The position numbers and the translations under genes are program-made. The notes beneath the pieces are model-generated. The model saw nothing but the letters and a program-made list of their open reading frames with translations, was not told the origin of the DNA and ran no database searches. This document shows positions 18,615-30,441 of a stretch of 64,000 nt of DNA, one piece after another. The stretch is from Massilia oculi (GTDB lineage: Bacteria > Pseudomonadota > Gammaproteobacteria > Burkholderiales > Burkholderiaceae_D): the NCBI RefSeq assembly GCF_003143515.1, contig NZ_CP029343.1:3038001-3102000 (forward strand). The letters are read 5' to 3'. Within the stretch, counting starts at the first letter, position 1; every line of letters starts with the position of its first letter.

Positions 18615-19238
18615 TCACCACTTGCATCCCGAATCTTTCTTGTCCATCAATAAATAAATCGGCGCCAGCAGCCCGCCTGGAATTCCGTCCTTGCAGTCGC
18701 GCCGCTTGGCTTCGCGGATGCCGCGCGCCAGCTTCGATTCGGTCTGCAACGCCGGTTCGGGGAATTGCGCCAGCGCCGTGCCTTCTTTCGACGGGTCGCG
18801 CAGGTGGGCATTCGCGCGCGCCACCTCGCGCGCCGCGTTCATGTCGAACTTCGGCGCCGGCTCAGTGGTTTCTTCCTGCTGCACAACGAATGGATCCGGG
18901 GCGGCGCTAGCGCTTTCCGGAACGGCGATCACGGCTTGCGGTGGCGCCGGCCGGGTCGTGCGTGGTGCAGTGGGGGCGCTCGGGGCTGGCGCTGCCGGAC
19001 GAACGATTTCCGGCTCGGATGGCGGCGGCGGCGGCGGCGCTTGAGGGGCGATCATGACGGAGAGCACCGTCGGCTCGGCCGGCCCGGTCGCCATGGTCTT
19101 GAAGGTCGTATTCCGGTACGCCAGCAGGAACAATGCATGCACCGCGATCGATACCGCGACGCCGATGACGATGCGCCGGTTGCCGCGTTGCAGGCTGACC
19201 GGCTCGCCAAAGTTCAGAGCCATATGCATGAAATACAT
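18615..19238 (-). CDS. TonB-like single-pass protein with Pro-rich linker
   Basis: About 207 residues from ATG 19238; ATGs at 19229 and 19223 are in frame and GAGG lies just upstream, so the exact start is uncertain. A short cytoplasmic N-terminus leads to one membrane helix (about 24-42, VIGVAVSIAVHALFLLAY, which contains the Ser/His pattern seen in TonB anchors). A Pro/Ala linker (PQAPPPPPPSEPE) follows, then a 90-residue C-terminal part with two Cys. The tail does not match the canonical TonB beta domain by eye, and no ExbB/ExbD genes are adjacent. Function unknown; an envelope-spanning protein. Confidence 0.75.
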   Translation of the reverse strand: MYFMHMALNFGEPVSLQRGNRRIVIGVAVSIAVHALFLLAYRNTTFKTMATGPAEPTVLSVMIAPQAPPPPPPSEPEIVRPAAPAPSAPTAPRTTRPAPPQAVIAVPESASAAPDPFVVQQEETTEPAPKFDMNAAREVARANAHLRDPSKEGTALAQFPEPALQTESKLARGIREAKRRDCKDGIPGGLLAPIYLLMDKKDSGCKW

Positions 19239-19288
19239 ACCTCAACTTAACTTTAGAAAAGTCTTACACGCTATTTTGCAACGAAAAC

Positions 19289-19317
19289 TTGACCAGGTCA
19301 CGCGAAACCGATATGAT
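19289..19317 (+). promoter_or_regulatory. promoter of tRNA-Pro
   Basis: TTGACC (19289-19294), 17-bp spacer, TATGAT (19312-19317), ending 10 nt before the tRNA. Spacing is ideal and the gene has no other upstream partner. Confidence 0.85.
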
Positions 19318-19327
19318 CTCGCTTCTT

Positions 19328-19404
19328 CGGAGTGTAGCGCAGCCCGGTAGCGCACCTGGTTTGGGACCAGGGGGTCCAAGGTTCGAATCCTTGTACTCCG
19401 ACCA
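19328..19404 (+). tRNA. tRNA-Pro (anticodon UGG)
   Basis: 77 nt including an encoded CCA end. The acceptor stem is CGGAGTG with TACTCCG. The anticodon arm is CCTGG, loop TTTGGGA, CCAGG, giving anticodon TGG at 19362-19364. The T-arm GGTTCGAATCC is canonical. It is a single tRNA with its own promoter and terminator. Confidence 0.98.
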
Positions 19405-19412
19405 GTATCAAG

Positions 19413-19446
19413 AAAAAAGCCGACAACGTGAGTTGTCGGCTTTTTT
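19413..19446 (+). terminator. intrinsic terminator after tRNA-Pro
   Basis: GCCGACAAC, loop GTGA, GTTGTCGGC followed by TTTTTT and preceded by AAAAAA. It begins 9 nt after the tRNA. The A-run allows it to serve the opposite strand as well, where the liuE operon ends at 19476. Confidence 0.95.
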
Positions 19447-19475
19447 CGTTGTGGGGCGCCATCCGCCCCGACGAT

Positions 19476-20396
19476 TCATCCGGCGCGCTTGGCTGCGATC
19501 GCATTCCCGGCGCGGCTGATGCTCTTGCGGCCCAGCTGCTGCGAGATGAACAGCCCGGCATCGACCACCTGGTCGAGATCGACGCCGGTCTCGATGCCCA
19601 GCCCCTGCATCAGGTACAGCACGTCCTCGGTCGCCACGTTGCCGGTCGCGCCCTTGGCATAGGGGCAGCCGCCCAGGCCGGCCACCGAGGAGTGGAAGAT
19701 TGCCACGCCGATTTCCATCGCCGCATAGATATTGGCCAGCGCCTGGCCGTAGGTGTCGTGGAAGTGGCCGGCCAGTTGCGCGATCGGGAATTCCCGCGCT
19801 GCGCGCAGCATCACGGCCTGCGTCTTGCGGGCGGTCGAGACGCCGATCGTGTCGGCGATGTCGATCTCGTCGCAACCCAGGTCGCGCATGCGCGCCACCA
19901 CGTCGCCGACGGCATCCAGCGGCACCTCGCCCTGGTAGGGGCAGCCGAAGGCCGTGCTGATCGAGCCGCGCAGGCGCAGGCCCTGTTCCTTCGCCGCGCG
20001 CGCCACCGGCTCGAAGCGGGCGATCGACTGGGCGATCGAGCAGTTGATGTTCTTTTGCGAGAAGGCTTCGGAGGCCGCGCCGAACACGACCACCTCGTCG
20101 GCCCCGCCGGCCAGGGCGGCCTCGAAGCCCTGCATATTCGGCACCAGCGCCGAGTAGATGGTGCCGGGCCGGCGCTCGATCCGCGCCAGCACCTCGGCGC
20201 TGGTCGCCATCTGCGGCACCCATTTCGGCGAGACGAAGGCGGCCGCCTCCACGTTGACGAAGCCGGCGCGCGCCAGGCGTTCGACCAGTTCGACTTTGAC
20301 GTCGGCGCTCAGCGCTTCCTTCTCGTTCTGCAGCCCGTCGCGCGGGCCGACTTCGACGATTTTTACTTTCGCAGGCAGGGAGCTCTGGTGGGTCAT
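19476..20396 (-). CDS. liuE: hydroxymethylglutaryl-CoA lyase
   Basis: 306 residues. The enzyme splits HMG-CoA into acetoacetate and acetyl-CoA, the last step of leucine degradation. Diagnostic segments are VEVGPRDGLQNE near the start (substrate and metal site), GHFHDTYGQALAN, and the signature SVAGLGGCPYAKGATGN with the catalytic Cys. It starts one base after the ghrA-like stop and is the last gene of the minus-strand leucine/biotin operon. The tRNA-Pro terminator read in reverse lies 30 nt downstream. Confidence 0.96.
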   Translation of the reverse strand: MTHQSSLPAKVKIVEVGPRDGLQNEKEALSADVKVELVERLARAGFVNVEAAAFVSPKWVPQMATSAEVLARIERRPGTIYSALVPNMQGFEAALAGGADEVVVFGAASEAFSQKNINCSIAQSIARFEPVARAAKEQGLRLRGSISTAFGCPYQGEVPLDAVGDVVARMRDLGCDEIDIADTIGVSTARKTQAVMLRAAREFPIAQLAGHFHDTYGQALANIYAAMEIGVAIFHSSVAGLGGCPYAKGATGNVATEDVLYLMQGLGIETGVDLDQVVDAGLFISQQLGRKSISRAGNAIAAKRAG

Positions 20397-20397
20397 G

Positions 20398-21327
20398 TCA
20401 GTATCCAAGTTGGCGGTCGACCAGGTCGTCGACCGGTTGGCCGTCTTCCAGCGCACCGATCTTGTCGGCGATCTGGCGCACGGCGTCGAGGCGCATGGTG
20501 AGCGCCGAGATGTGCGGGGTGAGGGCGATGCGCGGTTCGTTCCAGAACGGATGCGGGGCCGGCAGCGGCTCATGGCGGAACACGTCGAGCGTGGCGCCGG
20601 CGATGTGCCCCGAGCGGATCAGGGTCATCAGGTCGGGCTCGGCCAGGATGGCGCCGCGCGAGACGTTGATCAGGTAGGCGCCGGGCGCCAGCTTGCCCAG
20701 CCGGTGGCGGTCGAGCAGGTTGGTCGTGTCCGCGGTCAGTGGCAGCAGGCAGACCAGCACCCGCGTGCCATGCAGAAAGTCGTCGAGCTGCTCCATGCCG
20801 GCATAGGTCGGCAGGCCGGGGATGTCCTTGGGGCTGCGGCTCCAGCCGCGCACCGGGAAGCCGAAATGGCGCATCGCCTCGACCACCGGCATGCCAAGCT
20901 TGCCCAGTCCCATGACGCCGATCGTGAACGAGTCTTTCGGATGCTGGGGCAGTGGATTCCAGGCGCCGTGGCGCGCCTGCTGTTCGTATTCGTCGAAGCG
21001 CCTGAAGTAACGCAGCACGGCGTGCGCCACGTACTCGGCCATCTGCACGCCCATGCCGGCGTCGCCCAGGCGCACCAGCGGCACGCGCGGCAGCGTCTCG
21101 CCGAACTTGAGCACGGCGTCGACGCCGGCGCCCATCAGGAAGATCGCCTTGACCTCGTCCAGCTGCGCCAGCAGGCCGGGCGCCGGGTTCCACAATACCG
21201 CGTAATCACAGGGGGGCAATAGCTGGCCCTCCTTCCAGGTGACCGTCTCGACGCCTGGCATCACGGCCGAGAACTCGCGTTCCCACGGCTCGATGACGCC
21301 ATCGCCCCGGTACAGGACAATGCGCAT
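20398..21327 (-). CDS. ghrA: glyoxylate/hydroxypyruvate reductase A-like dehydrogenase
   Basis: 309 residues, D-2-hydroxyacid dehydrogenase family. The NAD(P) site reads IGVMGLGKLGMPV, then GWSRSPK, LPLTADTTNLLD, and the catalytic region INVSRGAIL with Arg. The final TPHISALTM contains the active-site His. The short N-terminal domain and the WNP(A)PG motif match the GhrA branch. It lies inside the leucine operon between liuD and liuE though it is not a known step of leucine catabolism. It may reduce 2-oxo acids such as glyoxylate or ketoisocaproate; that is speculation from position. Confidence 0.9.
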   Translation of the reverse strand: MRIVLYRGDGVIEPWEREFSAVMPGVETVTWKEGQLLPPCDYAVLWNPAPGLLAQLDEVKAIFLMGAGVDAVLKFGETLPRVPLVRLGDAGMGVQMAEYVAHAVLRYFRRFDEYEQQARHGAWNPLPQHPKDSFTIGVMGLGKLGMPVVEAMRHFGFPVRGWSRSPKDIPGLPTYAGMEQLDDFLHGTRVLVCLLPLTADTTNLLDRHRLGKLAPGAYLINVSRGAILAEPDLMTLIRSGHIAGATLDVFRHEPLPAPHPFWNEPRIALTPHISALTMRLDAVRQIADKIGALEDGQPVDDLVDRQLGY

Positions 21328-21420
21328 GTCTCCCCCTCGTTTTTGTCAGGGTGGTTCTGGCACCTCGAAGAAACTGCTGCCGCTCGCGACGGTTTTTCGA
21401 GCTACCCTTTATGGGTCTTG

Positions 21421-23445
<2,025 letters not shown>

Positions 23446-23509
23446 GCGCTTTATCTTTCGCTTATGGTTGTTCGAAGAAGGTTGCGGCCTTGTCTCCCCG
23501 GCCGCCTTC

Positions 23510-23563
23510 GTCATTGCCGCCAGTGGCGGCAATGACTTCCCGCGTAGGCGGGAAGCTAAGTTT
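23510..23563. repeat. dispersed palindromic repeat, copy 1
   Basis: Two adjacent stem-loops: GTCATTGCCGCC-AGT-GGCGGCAATGAC (23510-23536) and CTTCCCGC-GTAG-GCGGGAAG (23536-23555), followed by CTAAGTTTTC. The same bipartite element is at 57055-57111 and its second half is at 62839-62864. It lies in the bioB-liuD gap. This is a REP-like intergenic repeat that may act as a transcript stabiliser or weak terminator. Confidence 0.85.
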
Positions 23564-23565
23564 TC

Positions 23566-24600
23566 TTAACACCCGCAGGCTTCCTTCTGCACCGAATCGA
23601 GCGTGGCGGCGCGCGTCTTGAGGCCCAGCTTCTCGAGCAGCACGCGGTCGTCGTCGGCTTCCGGATTGTCGGTGGTGAGCAGCTTGTCGCCGTAGAAGAT
23701 CGAGTTGGCGCCGGCCATGAAGCACATCGCCTGCACCGCTTCGCCCAGCTCGCGGCGGCCCGCCGACAGGCGCACGCGCGCTTGCGGCATGGTGATGCGC
23801 GCAACCGCGATGGTGCGCACGAATTCGATCGGGTCCAGCTTCTCCATGCCGTGCAGCGGCGTGCCCGCCACCTGCACCAGGTGGTTGACCGGCACCGATT
23901 CCGGATACGGGTTCAGGTTGGCCAGCTGGGCGATCAGGCCGGCGCGCTGTTCGCGCGTCTCGCCCATGCCGACGATGCCGCCGCAGCAGACCTTCAGGCC
24001 CGCTTCGCGTACGCGACCCAGCGTGTCCAGGCGGTCCTGGTATTCGCGGGTGGAGATGACGTTGTTATAGAAATCCGGCGCGGTATCGATATTGTGGTTG
24101 TAGTAGTCCAGGCCCGCTTTCTTCAGCTGCTCGGCCTGTCCGGCCTCCAGCATGCCCAGCGTGGCGCAGGTCTCCATGCCCAGCGCTTTCACTTCGCGCA
24201 CCATGGTCTCGACCTTTTCCATGTCGCGCTCCTTCGGGCTGCGCCAGGCGGCCCCCATGCAGAAGCGGGTCGCGCCGCTGGCCTTGGCCGCGCGCGCCGC
24301 ATCCAGCACGGTGTCGATGTCGAGGATCTTCTTGGCTTCGACGCCGGTATCGTAGCGCGCCGCCTGCGGGCAGTAGCCGCAGTCTTCCTCGCAGCCGCCG
24401 GTCTTGATCGACAGCAGGGTCGCCAGTTCGACGTCGCCGTCCGGGAAGTATTCGCGGTGCAGGGTCGAGGCGCGGTGCATCAGCTCGGGGAAGGGCAGCT
24501 CGAACAGCGCGAGCACGTCGGCCAGCGGCCAGGTGGCGTTTTCCGCAGGCTTGATGGCGGCCGCAGGACGGTGCAGGGCGATGGTATTCATATCGGACAT
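23566..24600 (-). CDS. bioB: biotin synthase
   Basis: 344 residues. This radical-SAM enzyme inserts sulfur into dethiobiotin. The SAM-cluster motif is [13 protein letters not shown] (Cys70, 74, 77). Other family marks are [32 protein letters not shown] and the [2Fe-2S] Arg region RVRLSAGR. The enzyme looks intact and ends in KEACGC. It starts 10 nt after bioD stops and is the last of four bio genes. A REP-like element separates it from liuD. Confidence 0.98.
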   Translation of the reverse strand: MSDMNTIALHRPAAAIKPAENATWPLADVLALFELPFPELMHRASTLHREYFPDGDVELATLLSIKTGGCEEDCGYCPQAARYDTGVEAKKILDIDTVLDAARAAKASGATRFCMGAAWRSPKERDMEKVETMVREVKALGMETCATLGMLEAGQAEQLKKAGLDYYNHNIDTAPDFYNNVISTREYQDRLDTLGRVREAGLKVCCGGIVGMGETREQRAGLIAQLANLNPYPESVPVNHLVQVAGTPLHGMEKLDPIEFVRTIAVARITMPQARVRLSAGRRELGEAVQAMCFMAGANSIFYGDKLLTTDNPEADDDRVLLEKLGLKTRAATLDSVQKEACGC

Positions 24601-24610
24601 GGTGGTTCCT

Positions 24611-25438
24611 TCAGGACTTGCCTCGCGTGGACGGCCATCCCGGCAGTCCAGCGAGATCGATGAATTCGGCCGCCGCGGCGGCCGTCGGTGTTTGCAGGCG
24701 CGGCACGCGGCCCAGCAGCGGCGCCGGGATGCGCTGTGTCAGCGCCTCGATGTTCTCTTGCTCATGATGCATCTCGGGCGCCAGCGTATTGGCGACCCAG
24801 CCGGCCAGCACCAGGCCGCGCGCAACGATCGCTTCGACCGTGAGCAGGGCGTGGCTGATGCAGCCCAGGCGCATGCCGACCACCAGGATCACCGGCAGGT
24901 TCAGTTGCGCGGCCAGGTCGGCGCTGTCGAAGCTGTCGTTGAACGGCACCCGGAAGCCGCCCACGCCCTCGACCACGACGGCGTCGGACGCGGCCTGGAT
25001 CTCGGCGAAGGCGGCGATGATCGGCGCCGATTCGATGGTGACGTTCTCCAGCGCGGCGGCGATGTGGGGCGCCGCCGGTTCGCGCAGCATGTACGGCGTC
25101 GTGATCGACGAAGGCAGGTGCACGTTGCCGGCGTTGAACAGCATGTCGGCGTCGTCGTTATGCAGTTCGCCGTCGCGCAGTTCGGCGCCGGCCGCCACCG
25201 GCTTCATGCCGCAGGCGCGCACGCCGCTGGCGGCGAGCTTGTGCAGGATGGCGCTGGAGACCAGCGTCTTGCCGATCTCGGTGTCGGTGCCGGTGACGAA
25301 GCAGGCGAAGCGCGAGGGCAGTCCGTCGATGGAGCGCGCCTCGAGCTCCGGCTCCAGGGCAGGCTCGTCGAGCTCGGCCTCGGGCAGCGCGGGCGGCGGT
25401 GCGGCGATCGGGTCGTCGGTCTCGTTGAGGTTTTTCAT
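24611..25438 (-). CDS. bioD: dethiobiotin synthetase, N-terminally extended
   Basis: 275 residues against the usual 225-240. The enzyme closes the ureido ring of dethiobiotin using CO2 and ATP. The P-loop [13 protein letters not shown] is at about 46-58, followed by [19 protein letters not shown] and [16 protein letters not shown]. The extra 44 residues at the front are acidic and Pro/Ala-rich, and no internal start replaces them, so they appear genuine. The start overlaps the bioF stop by ATGA. Confidence 0.94.
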   Translation of the reverse strand: MKNLNETDDPIAAPPPALPEAELDEPALEPELEARSIDGLPSRFACFVTGTDTEIGKTLVSSAILHKLAASGVRACGMKPVAAGAELRDGELHNDDADMLFNAGNVHLPSSITTPYMLREPAAPHIAAALENVTIESAPIIAAFAEIQAASDAVVVEGVGGFRVPFNDSFDSADLAAQLNLPVILVVGMRLGCISHALLTVEAIVARGLVLAGWVANTLAPEMHHEQENIEALTQRIPAPLLGRVPRLQTPTAAAAAEFIDLAGLPGWPSTRGKS

Positions 25439-26619
25439 GGGGTCTTTTCCAGTCTGTTGAGCGCCTCCGCCAGCTGCGCTACGTCGTCGATGCCGTGGGC
25501 GGCCGACAAGGTCACGCGCAAACGCGCAGTACCCGGCGCTACGGTTGGCGGGCGGATCGCGGGCACCCACAGGCCCTGCTCATGCAGGGCGGCGGAGGCG
25601 CGCAACGCGTCGTCGTTGCTGCCGATGATGACGGGCTGGATCGCGGTGTGCGACGCGACCAGTTTCCAACGCTGGAAATCCAGCGATTCGCGCAATTGCT
25701 TGATAAGTCCCGCCAGGTGGGCGCGTCGCTCTGCACCCTCGGCATCGCCTATGATATCAAGGCTGGCGAGCAGGGCGTGCGCGAGGGCCGGCGGGCAGGC
25801 CGTGGTGTAGATATAGGGACGGGCGCGCTGCACCAGCAATTCGATCACGCTGGCGTGCGCGGCGACGAAGGCGCCGCCGACGCCGGCCGCCTTGCCGAGC
25901 GTGCCCATATAGACCAGGTTGGGCGAGCGGAGGCCAAAGTGTTCGAGCGCGCCGCGCCCGTTCGCCCCCAGCACGCCGAAGCCGTGGGCGTCGTCGACCA
26001 CCAGCCAGGCGCCGTGACGTTCGCACACGGCCAGCAATGCCGGCAGCGGGGCCAGGTTGCCGTCCATGCTGAAGACGCTGTCGGTGACGACGATTTTCGT
26101 GCCGGCGGTGCTTGCCGCGAGTTGCGCCCCTAGCGCCTCGACGTCGCCATGCGGATAGACCGTGACGCCGGCCTTCGCCAGGCGGGCGCCGTCGATCAGC
26201 GAGGCGTGGTTCAGCGCCTCGGAAAAGATCATGGCGTCGGCGTCCTGGCCCAGCGCGGTCAGGATCGCCAGGTTGGCCATATAGCCGGTGCACAGCGTGA
26301 GCGCGCGCGCCTGTTCAAGGTGCGGCGCCATCCACTCGGCCAGGCGCTCTTCCAGCACGTGATGCGCGCGGCCGTGGCCCGACACCAGGTGCGAGGCGCC
26401 GCTGCCGGCGCCATACAGCGATGCGCCCGCGCGCAACCCTTCGATGACCAGGGGGTGCGACGCCAGGCCGAGGTAGTCGTTGCTGCAGAAGGCCAGCAAT
26501 TCGCGGCCGTCCACGATCTGGCGCGGCGCGCAGGCGCCGTCGGTCACGCGACGCTTGCGCACCAGGCTGTGGGCGGCGAGCGCGTCGAGCTTGCGGTCGA
26601 TGGCGGCGATCAGGTTCAT
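25435..26619 (-). CDS. bioF: 8-amino-7-oxononanoate synthase
   Basis: 394 residues. A PLP enzyme that condenses pimeloyl-ACP (or CoA) with alanine. It shows the family marks [35 protein letters not shown] and the PLP-lysine segment [14 protein letters not shown]. It overlaps bioA upstream and bioD downstream, each by ATGA, so translation is coupled. No bioC or bioH, which supply pimeloyl-ACP, is in this window. Confidence 0.97.
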   Translation of the reverse strand: MNLIAAIDRKLDALAAHSLVRKRRVTDGACAPRQIVDGRELLAFCSNDYLGLASHPLVIEGLRAGASLYGAGSGASHLVSGHGRAHHVLEERLAEWMAPHLEQARALTLCTGYMANLAILTALGQDADAMIFSEALNHASLIDGARLAKAGVTVYPHGDVEALGAQLAASTAGTKIVVTDSVFSMDGNLAPLPALLAVCERHGAWLVVDDAHGFGVLGANGRGALEHFGLRSPNLVYMGTLGKAAGVGGAFVAAHASVIELLVQRARPYIYTTACPPALAHALLASLDIIGDAEGAERRAHLAGLIKQLRESLDFQRWKLVASHTAIQPVIIGSNDDALRASAALHEQGLWVPAIRPPTVAPGTARLRVTLSAAHGIDDVAQLAEALNRLEKTP

Positions 26620-27956
26620 GGCCGGATCACCGACTCGAAGGTCTTGAGGGTGCGTGCGGCCAGGCCGGCGACGACTTCGTCGTCCAGCACGTAGGGCGGC
26701 ATCAGGTAGACGGTGCGGCCGATCGGGCGCAGCAGCAGTTCGTTCTCCACCGCGGTGGAGAAGAATCGGCGCGAGAAGGTCGAGGCGCGATCCTTGTCCG
26801 GTTCGATGGCGTCGAACGCGAAGATCATGCCGCGCTGGCGGAAGTGGCGCGCGCGTTCATGTTCTGCCAGCGGCGCCAGCGCGATCGTCATCTTCGTCGC
26901 CAGCTCGCGATTGCGGTTCAGGACATCGTCCTCCTCGAAGATGTCGAGCGTGGCCAGCGCGGCGCGGCAGGCCAGCGGATTGCCGGTGTACGAGTGCGAG
27001 TGCAGGAAGCCGCGCGTGATGTCTTCGCTGTAGAAGGCCTGGTAGATGTCGTCCCGGGTGAGCACCAGCGACAGCGGCAGGTAGCCGCCGCTGATGCCTT
27101 TCGACAGGCACAGGAAGTCGGGCCAGATCGAAGCCTGCTCACAGGCGAAGAAGGTGCCGGTGCGTCCGCAGCCGACCGCGATCTCGTCGGCGATCAGGTG
27201 CACCTGGTGCTGGTCGCACAGGTCGCGCAGCAATTCGAGGTAGAGCGGGTCGTACATCGCCATGCCGGTCGCGCACTGCACCAGCGGTTCGACGATGATG
27301 GCGGCGATGTTGTCGCCGCGCTGTTCGAACAGTTCCTTCACTTCCAGGATCGCGCGGCGCGCCACGTCCTGGGCGGTCTCGCCTTCCGCCGCGTTGCGCG
27401 CATCCGGTGCGCTCACCACGTGGGAGGCGCGCAGCAGCGGGCCGTAGGCATCCTTGAACAGCGGGACGTCGGTGACCGACAGCGCACCGATGGTCTCGCC
27501 GTGGTAGCTGCCCTGCAGGCAGACGAATTCCTGCTTGGCGGTGTTGCCGGCGTTGCGCCAGGCGTGGAAGCTCATCTTCATCGCGATCTCGACCGCGGAA
27601 GCGCCGTCCGAGGCGAAGGTGGCGTGGCCCAGCGCGTGGCCGGTGAGCTTCGAGAGGCGTTCGGCCAGCTCGACCACCGGCGCATGCGTGAAGCCGGCCA
27701 GCATCGCGTGTTCGAGCTTGTCCAGTTGGTCCTTGAGCGCGGCGTTGATGCGCGGGTTCGCGTGGCCGAACATATTGACCCACCACGAGCTGATGCCGTC
27801 CAGGTAGCGCTTGCCGTCATAGTCATAGAGCCACGGACCCTTGCCATGGCTGACCGCGATCAGCGGCACCTCCTCGTGGTGCTGCATTTGCGTGCAGGGA
27901 TGCCATACGCTGCGCAGGCTGCGCGCGATCCACTCGGCGGAGGTCGATTGAGTCAC
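26616..27956 (-). CDS. bioA: adenosylmethionine-8-amino-7-oxononanoate transaminase
   Basis: 446 residues from GTG 27956 ([14 protein letters not shown]), which follows GGAA by 7 nt and lies 16 nt past the liuC stop. An ATG at 28007 would overlap liuC heavily and is rejected. Family marks: VWHPCTQMQ (SAM-specific N-terminus), [16 protein letters not shown], the Asp of [14 protein letters not shown] and the PLP-lysine LSKGISGG. It makes 7,8-diaminononanoate with SAM as amino donor. It is the first bio gene after liuC, with no gap large enough for an independent promoter. Confidence 0.95.
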   Translation of the reverse strand: MTQSTSAEWIARSLRSVWHPCTQMQHHEEVPLIAVSHGKGPWLYDYDGKRYLDGISSWWVNMFGHANPRINAALKDQLDKLEHAMLAGFTHAPVVELAERLSKLTGHALGHATFASDGASAVEIAMKMSFHAWRNAGNTAKQEFVCLQGSYHGETIGALSVTDVPLFKDAYGPLLRASHVVSAPDARNAAEGETAQDVARRAILEVKELFEQRGDNIAAIIVEPLVQCATGMAMYDPLYLELLRDLCDQHQVHLIADEIAVGCGRTGTFFACEQASIWPDFLCLSKGISGGYLPLSLVLTRDDIYQAFYSEDITRGFLHSHSYTGNPLACRAALATLDIFEEDDVLNRNRELATKMTIALAPLAEHERARHFRQRGMIFAFDAIEPDKDRASTFSRRFFSTAVENELLLRPIGRTVYLMPPYVLDDEVVAGLAARTLKTFESVIRP

Positions 27957-27972
27957 TTCAGGTTTCCAATTT

Positions 27973-28767
27973 CTATGTTTGCAGCCATGTGGGCTTGCGT
28001 TTTTCAAGGAAGGAGGCCACGCCTTCCCGTCCTTCCAGCGAGGCGCGGATGGCGGCGATGCGGCCGGCGGTATCCGCCAGCAACGCGTCGTCGACCGGTT
28101 TGCCGACGATGTCGCGCACCAGCGTCTTGGCTTGCCTCACGGCGTTCGGGCTGTTGTTGACCAGGGCACGGGCGATGCCGGCGACCGTCGCGTCGAGCGC
28201 GTCGGCGGCCACCACTTCATGCGCGAAGCCGATGCGGCGTGCTTCCGCTCCGTCGAAGCGTTCGGCGGTCAGGAAGTAGCGACGCGCGGCCTGTTCGCCC
28301 ATGGCCTTGATCACGTAAGGCGAGATGGTAGCCGGAATCAGGCCGAGCTTCACTTCGGACAGGCAAAAACCCGCGTTGTCGACGGCGACGACGATGTCGC
28401 AGGCGGCCACCAGGCCCATGCCGCCGGCGTAGCAGTCGCCCTGCACCTTGGCCACGGTGGGCTTCGGACACAGGTAGATCGTGCGCAGCATATCGGCCAG
28501 GCGCAGCGCGTCTTCCTGGTTTTCTTCATGCGAGTAAGCGGCCATCTTCTTCATCCAGTTCAGGTCCGCGCCGGCGCAGAAGGCCGGGCCATTCGCGGCC
28601 AGGACGATGGCGCGCACCGTGTCGCTGCGGCCCAGTTCATCGAAGGCCAGCGCCAGTTCGGCGATCGCGTGCTCGTTGAAGGCGTTGCGCAGCTCGGGGC
28701 GGTTGAGGGTGACGGTGGCTACCTTGTCGGCGATCGCGATGGTGAGGGTTTGATAATCCATGTTCAT
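27973..28767 (-). CDS. liuC: methylglutaconyl-CoA hydratase (enoyl-CoA hydratase family)
   Basis: 264 residues of the crotonase fold. The oxyanion-hole segments are PAFCAGADLNWMKK and DCYAGGMGLVAACDIV; the latter is followed by SEVKLGLIPATISPYV. The ADLNWM-K-MA pattern is typical of LiuC-like hydratases. It hydrates 3-methylglutaconyl-CoA to HMG-CoA. It starts 6 nt after liuB stops. A second in-frame ATG (28761) is an equally possible start. Confidence 0.93.
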   Translation of the reverse strand: MNMDYQTLTIAIADKVATVTLNRPELRNAFNEHAIAELALAFDELGRSDTVRAIVLAANGPAFCAGADLNWMKKMAAYSHEENQEDALRLADMLRTIYLCPKPTVAKVQGDCYAGGMGLVAACDIVVAVDNAGFCLSEVKLGLIPATISPYVIKAMGEQAARRYFLTAERFDGAEARRIGFAHEVVAADALDATVAGIARALVNNSPNAVRQAKTLVRDIVGKPVDDALLADTAGRIAAIRASLEGREGVASFLEKRKPTWLQT

Positions 28768-28773
28768 CTCTCC

Positions 28774-30393
28774 TTACATGCGGAACACGCCGAACTTCGT
28801 ATCCTCGATCGGCTTGTTCATTGCCGCCGAGAGGCCCAGGCCCAGCACCATGCGGGTGTCGCGCGGATCGATCACGCCATCGTCCCACAGGCGCGCGCTG
28901 GCGTAGTAGGGGTGGCCCTGGTGCTCGTACTGGTCCTTGATCGGTTGCTTGAACGCGGCTTCTTCCTCGGGCGACCATTGGCCACCCTTGCCTTCGATGC
29001 CGTCGCGCTTGATGGTGGCCAGCACGGACGCCGCCTGGTCGCCGCCCATCACCGAGATGCGCGCGTTCGGCCACATCCACAGGAAGCGCGGCGAGAAGGC
29101 GCGGCCGCACATGCCGTAGTTGCCTGCGCCGAAGGAGCCGCCGATGATGACGGTGAACTTCGGCACCGAGGCGGTGGCGACGGCGGTGACCATCTTGGCG
29201 CCGTTGCGGGCGATGCCTTCGTTTTCGTATTTGCGGCCGACCATGAAGCCGGTGATGTTTTGCAGGAAGACGAGCGGGATCTTGCGCTGGCAGCACAGTT
29301 CGATGAAGTGCGCGCCTTTCAATGCCGACTCCGAGAACAGGATGCCGTTGTTGGCGATGATGCCGACCTTCATGCCGTAGATGTGGGCGAAGCCGCACAC
29401 CAGCGTCGTGCCATAACGGGCCTTGAACTCGTCGAACTCGCTGTTATCCACGACCCGCGCGATCACTTCGCGCACGTCGAACGGCTTGCGGGTGTCGACC
29501 GGGATCACGCCGTACAGCTCTTCAGGGGCGTATTTCGGCTCGACGCTGTCGCGCAGCGCGCCCCGCATTTCTCCCGACCTTGGCTTGACCCGGTTCAGGT
29601 TCGAGACGATCGTGCGCGCCAGCGCCAGCGCGTGCGGATCGTTCTGGGCCAGGTGGTCGGCCACGCCCGACAGGCGGGTGTGGACGTCGCCGCCGCCCAG
29701 GTCTTCGGCGCTGACCACTTCGCCGGTCGCGGCTTTTACCAGCGGCGGGCCGCCGAGGAAGATCGTGCCCTGTTCCTTGACGATGATCGACTCGTCGCTC
29801 ATCGCCGGCACGTAGGCGCCGCCGGCGGTGCAGGAGCCCATCACCACGGCGATCTGCGGGATGCCCTTGGCCGACAGGTTCGCCTGGTTGTAGAAGATGC
29901 GGCCGAAGTGGTCGCGGTCGGGGAACACGTCGTCCTGGTTCGGCAGGTTGGCGCCGCCTGAATCGACCAGGTAGATGCAGGGCAGGTTGTTCTGCTCGGC
30001 GATCTCCTGCGCGCGCAGGTGTTTTTTCACCGTCATCGGATAATAAGTGCCGCCCTTGACGGTGGCATCGTTACACACGATCACGCACTCCTGGCCCGCG
30101 ACGCGGCCGATGCCGGTGATGATGCCGGCGCTGGGGGCGGCGCCGTCATACATTTCATAGGCGGCCAGCTGGGAGAATTCGAGGAAGGGCGTGCCCGGAT
30201 CGAGCAGGTGCTCGACGCGCTCGCGCGGCAGCAGCTTGCCCCTTGCAACATGCTTGGCGCAGGCGGCTTCACCGCCGCCCTGGGCCAGTTGCGCGACGCG
30301 CGCACGCAAGTCGTCCACCACCGCCTGCATTGCCGCTGCATTGGTCTTGAAGTCCTCGCCGCGCGGGTTCAGTTTGCTCTCGATCTGGGGCAT
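28774..30393 (-). CDS. liuB: methylcrotonyl-CoA carboxylase carboxyltransferase subunit
   Basis: 539 residues, normal for MCC beta. The carboxyltransferase folds are complete: [21 protein letters not shown] at the N-terminus, [48 protein letters not shown], and a second domain with [17 protein letters not shown] and [16 protein letters not shown]. It transfers CO2 from carboxybiotin on LiuD to 3-methylcrotonyl-CoA. It is the first gene of the liuBC-bioAFDB-liuD-ghrA-liuE operon. A LiuR-type operator lies about 240 bp upstream, within ychJ. Confidence 0.97.
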   Translation of the reverse strand: MPQIESKLNPRGEDFKTNAAAMQAVVDDLRARVAQLAQGGGEAACAKHVARGKLLPRERVEHLLDPGTPFLEFSQLAAYEMYDGAAPSAGIITGIGRVAGQECVIVCNDATVKGGTYYPMTVKKHLRAQEIAEQNNLPCIYLVDSGGANLPNQDDVFPDRDHFGRIFYNQANLSAKGIPQIAVVMGSCTAGGAYVPAMSDESIIVKEQGTIFLGGPPLVKAATGEVVSAEDLGGGDVHTRLSGVADHLAQNDPHALALARTIVSNLNRVKPRSGEMRGALRDSVEPKYAPEELYGVIPVDTRKPFDVREVIARVVDNSEFDEFKARYGTTLVCGFAHIYGMKVGIIANNGILFSESALKGAHFIELCCQRKIPLVFLQNITGFMVGRKYENEGIARNGAKMVTAVATASVPKFTVIIGGSFGAGNYGMCGRAFSPRFLWMWPNARISVMGGDQAASVLATIKRDGIEGKGGQWSPEEEAAFKQPIKDQYEHQGHPYYASARLWDDGVIDPRDTRMVLGLGLSAAMNKPIEDTKFGVFRM

Positions 30394-30441
30394 GTGCCGT
30401 CCTCTGCTTTCGTCTCTTTTGTCGTCCGCCTCTCGCGGCGG

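Noticed and set aside
18615..19238. Call as a true TonB
   Set aside because: The N-terminal anchor and Pro-rich linker fit, but the C-terminal domain does not show the TonB pattern and ExbB/ExbD are missing.
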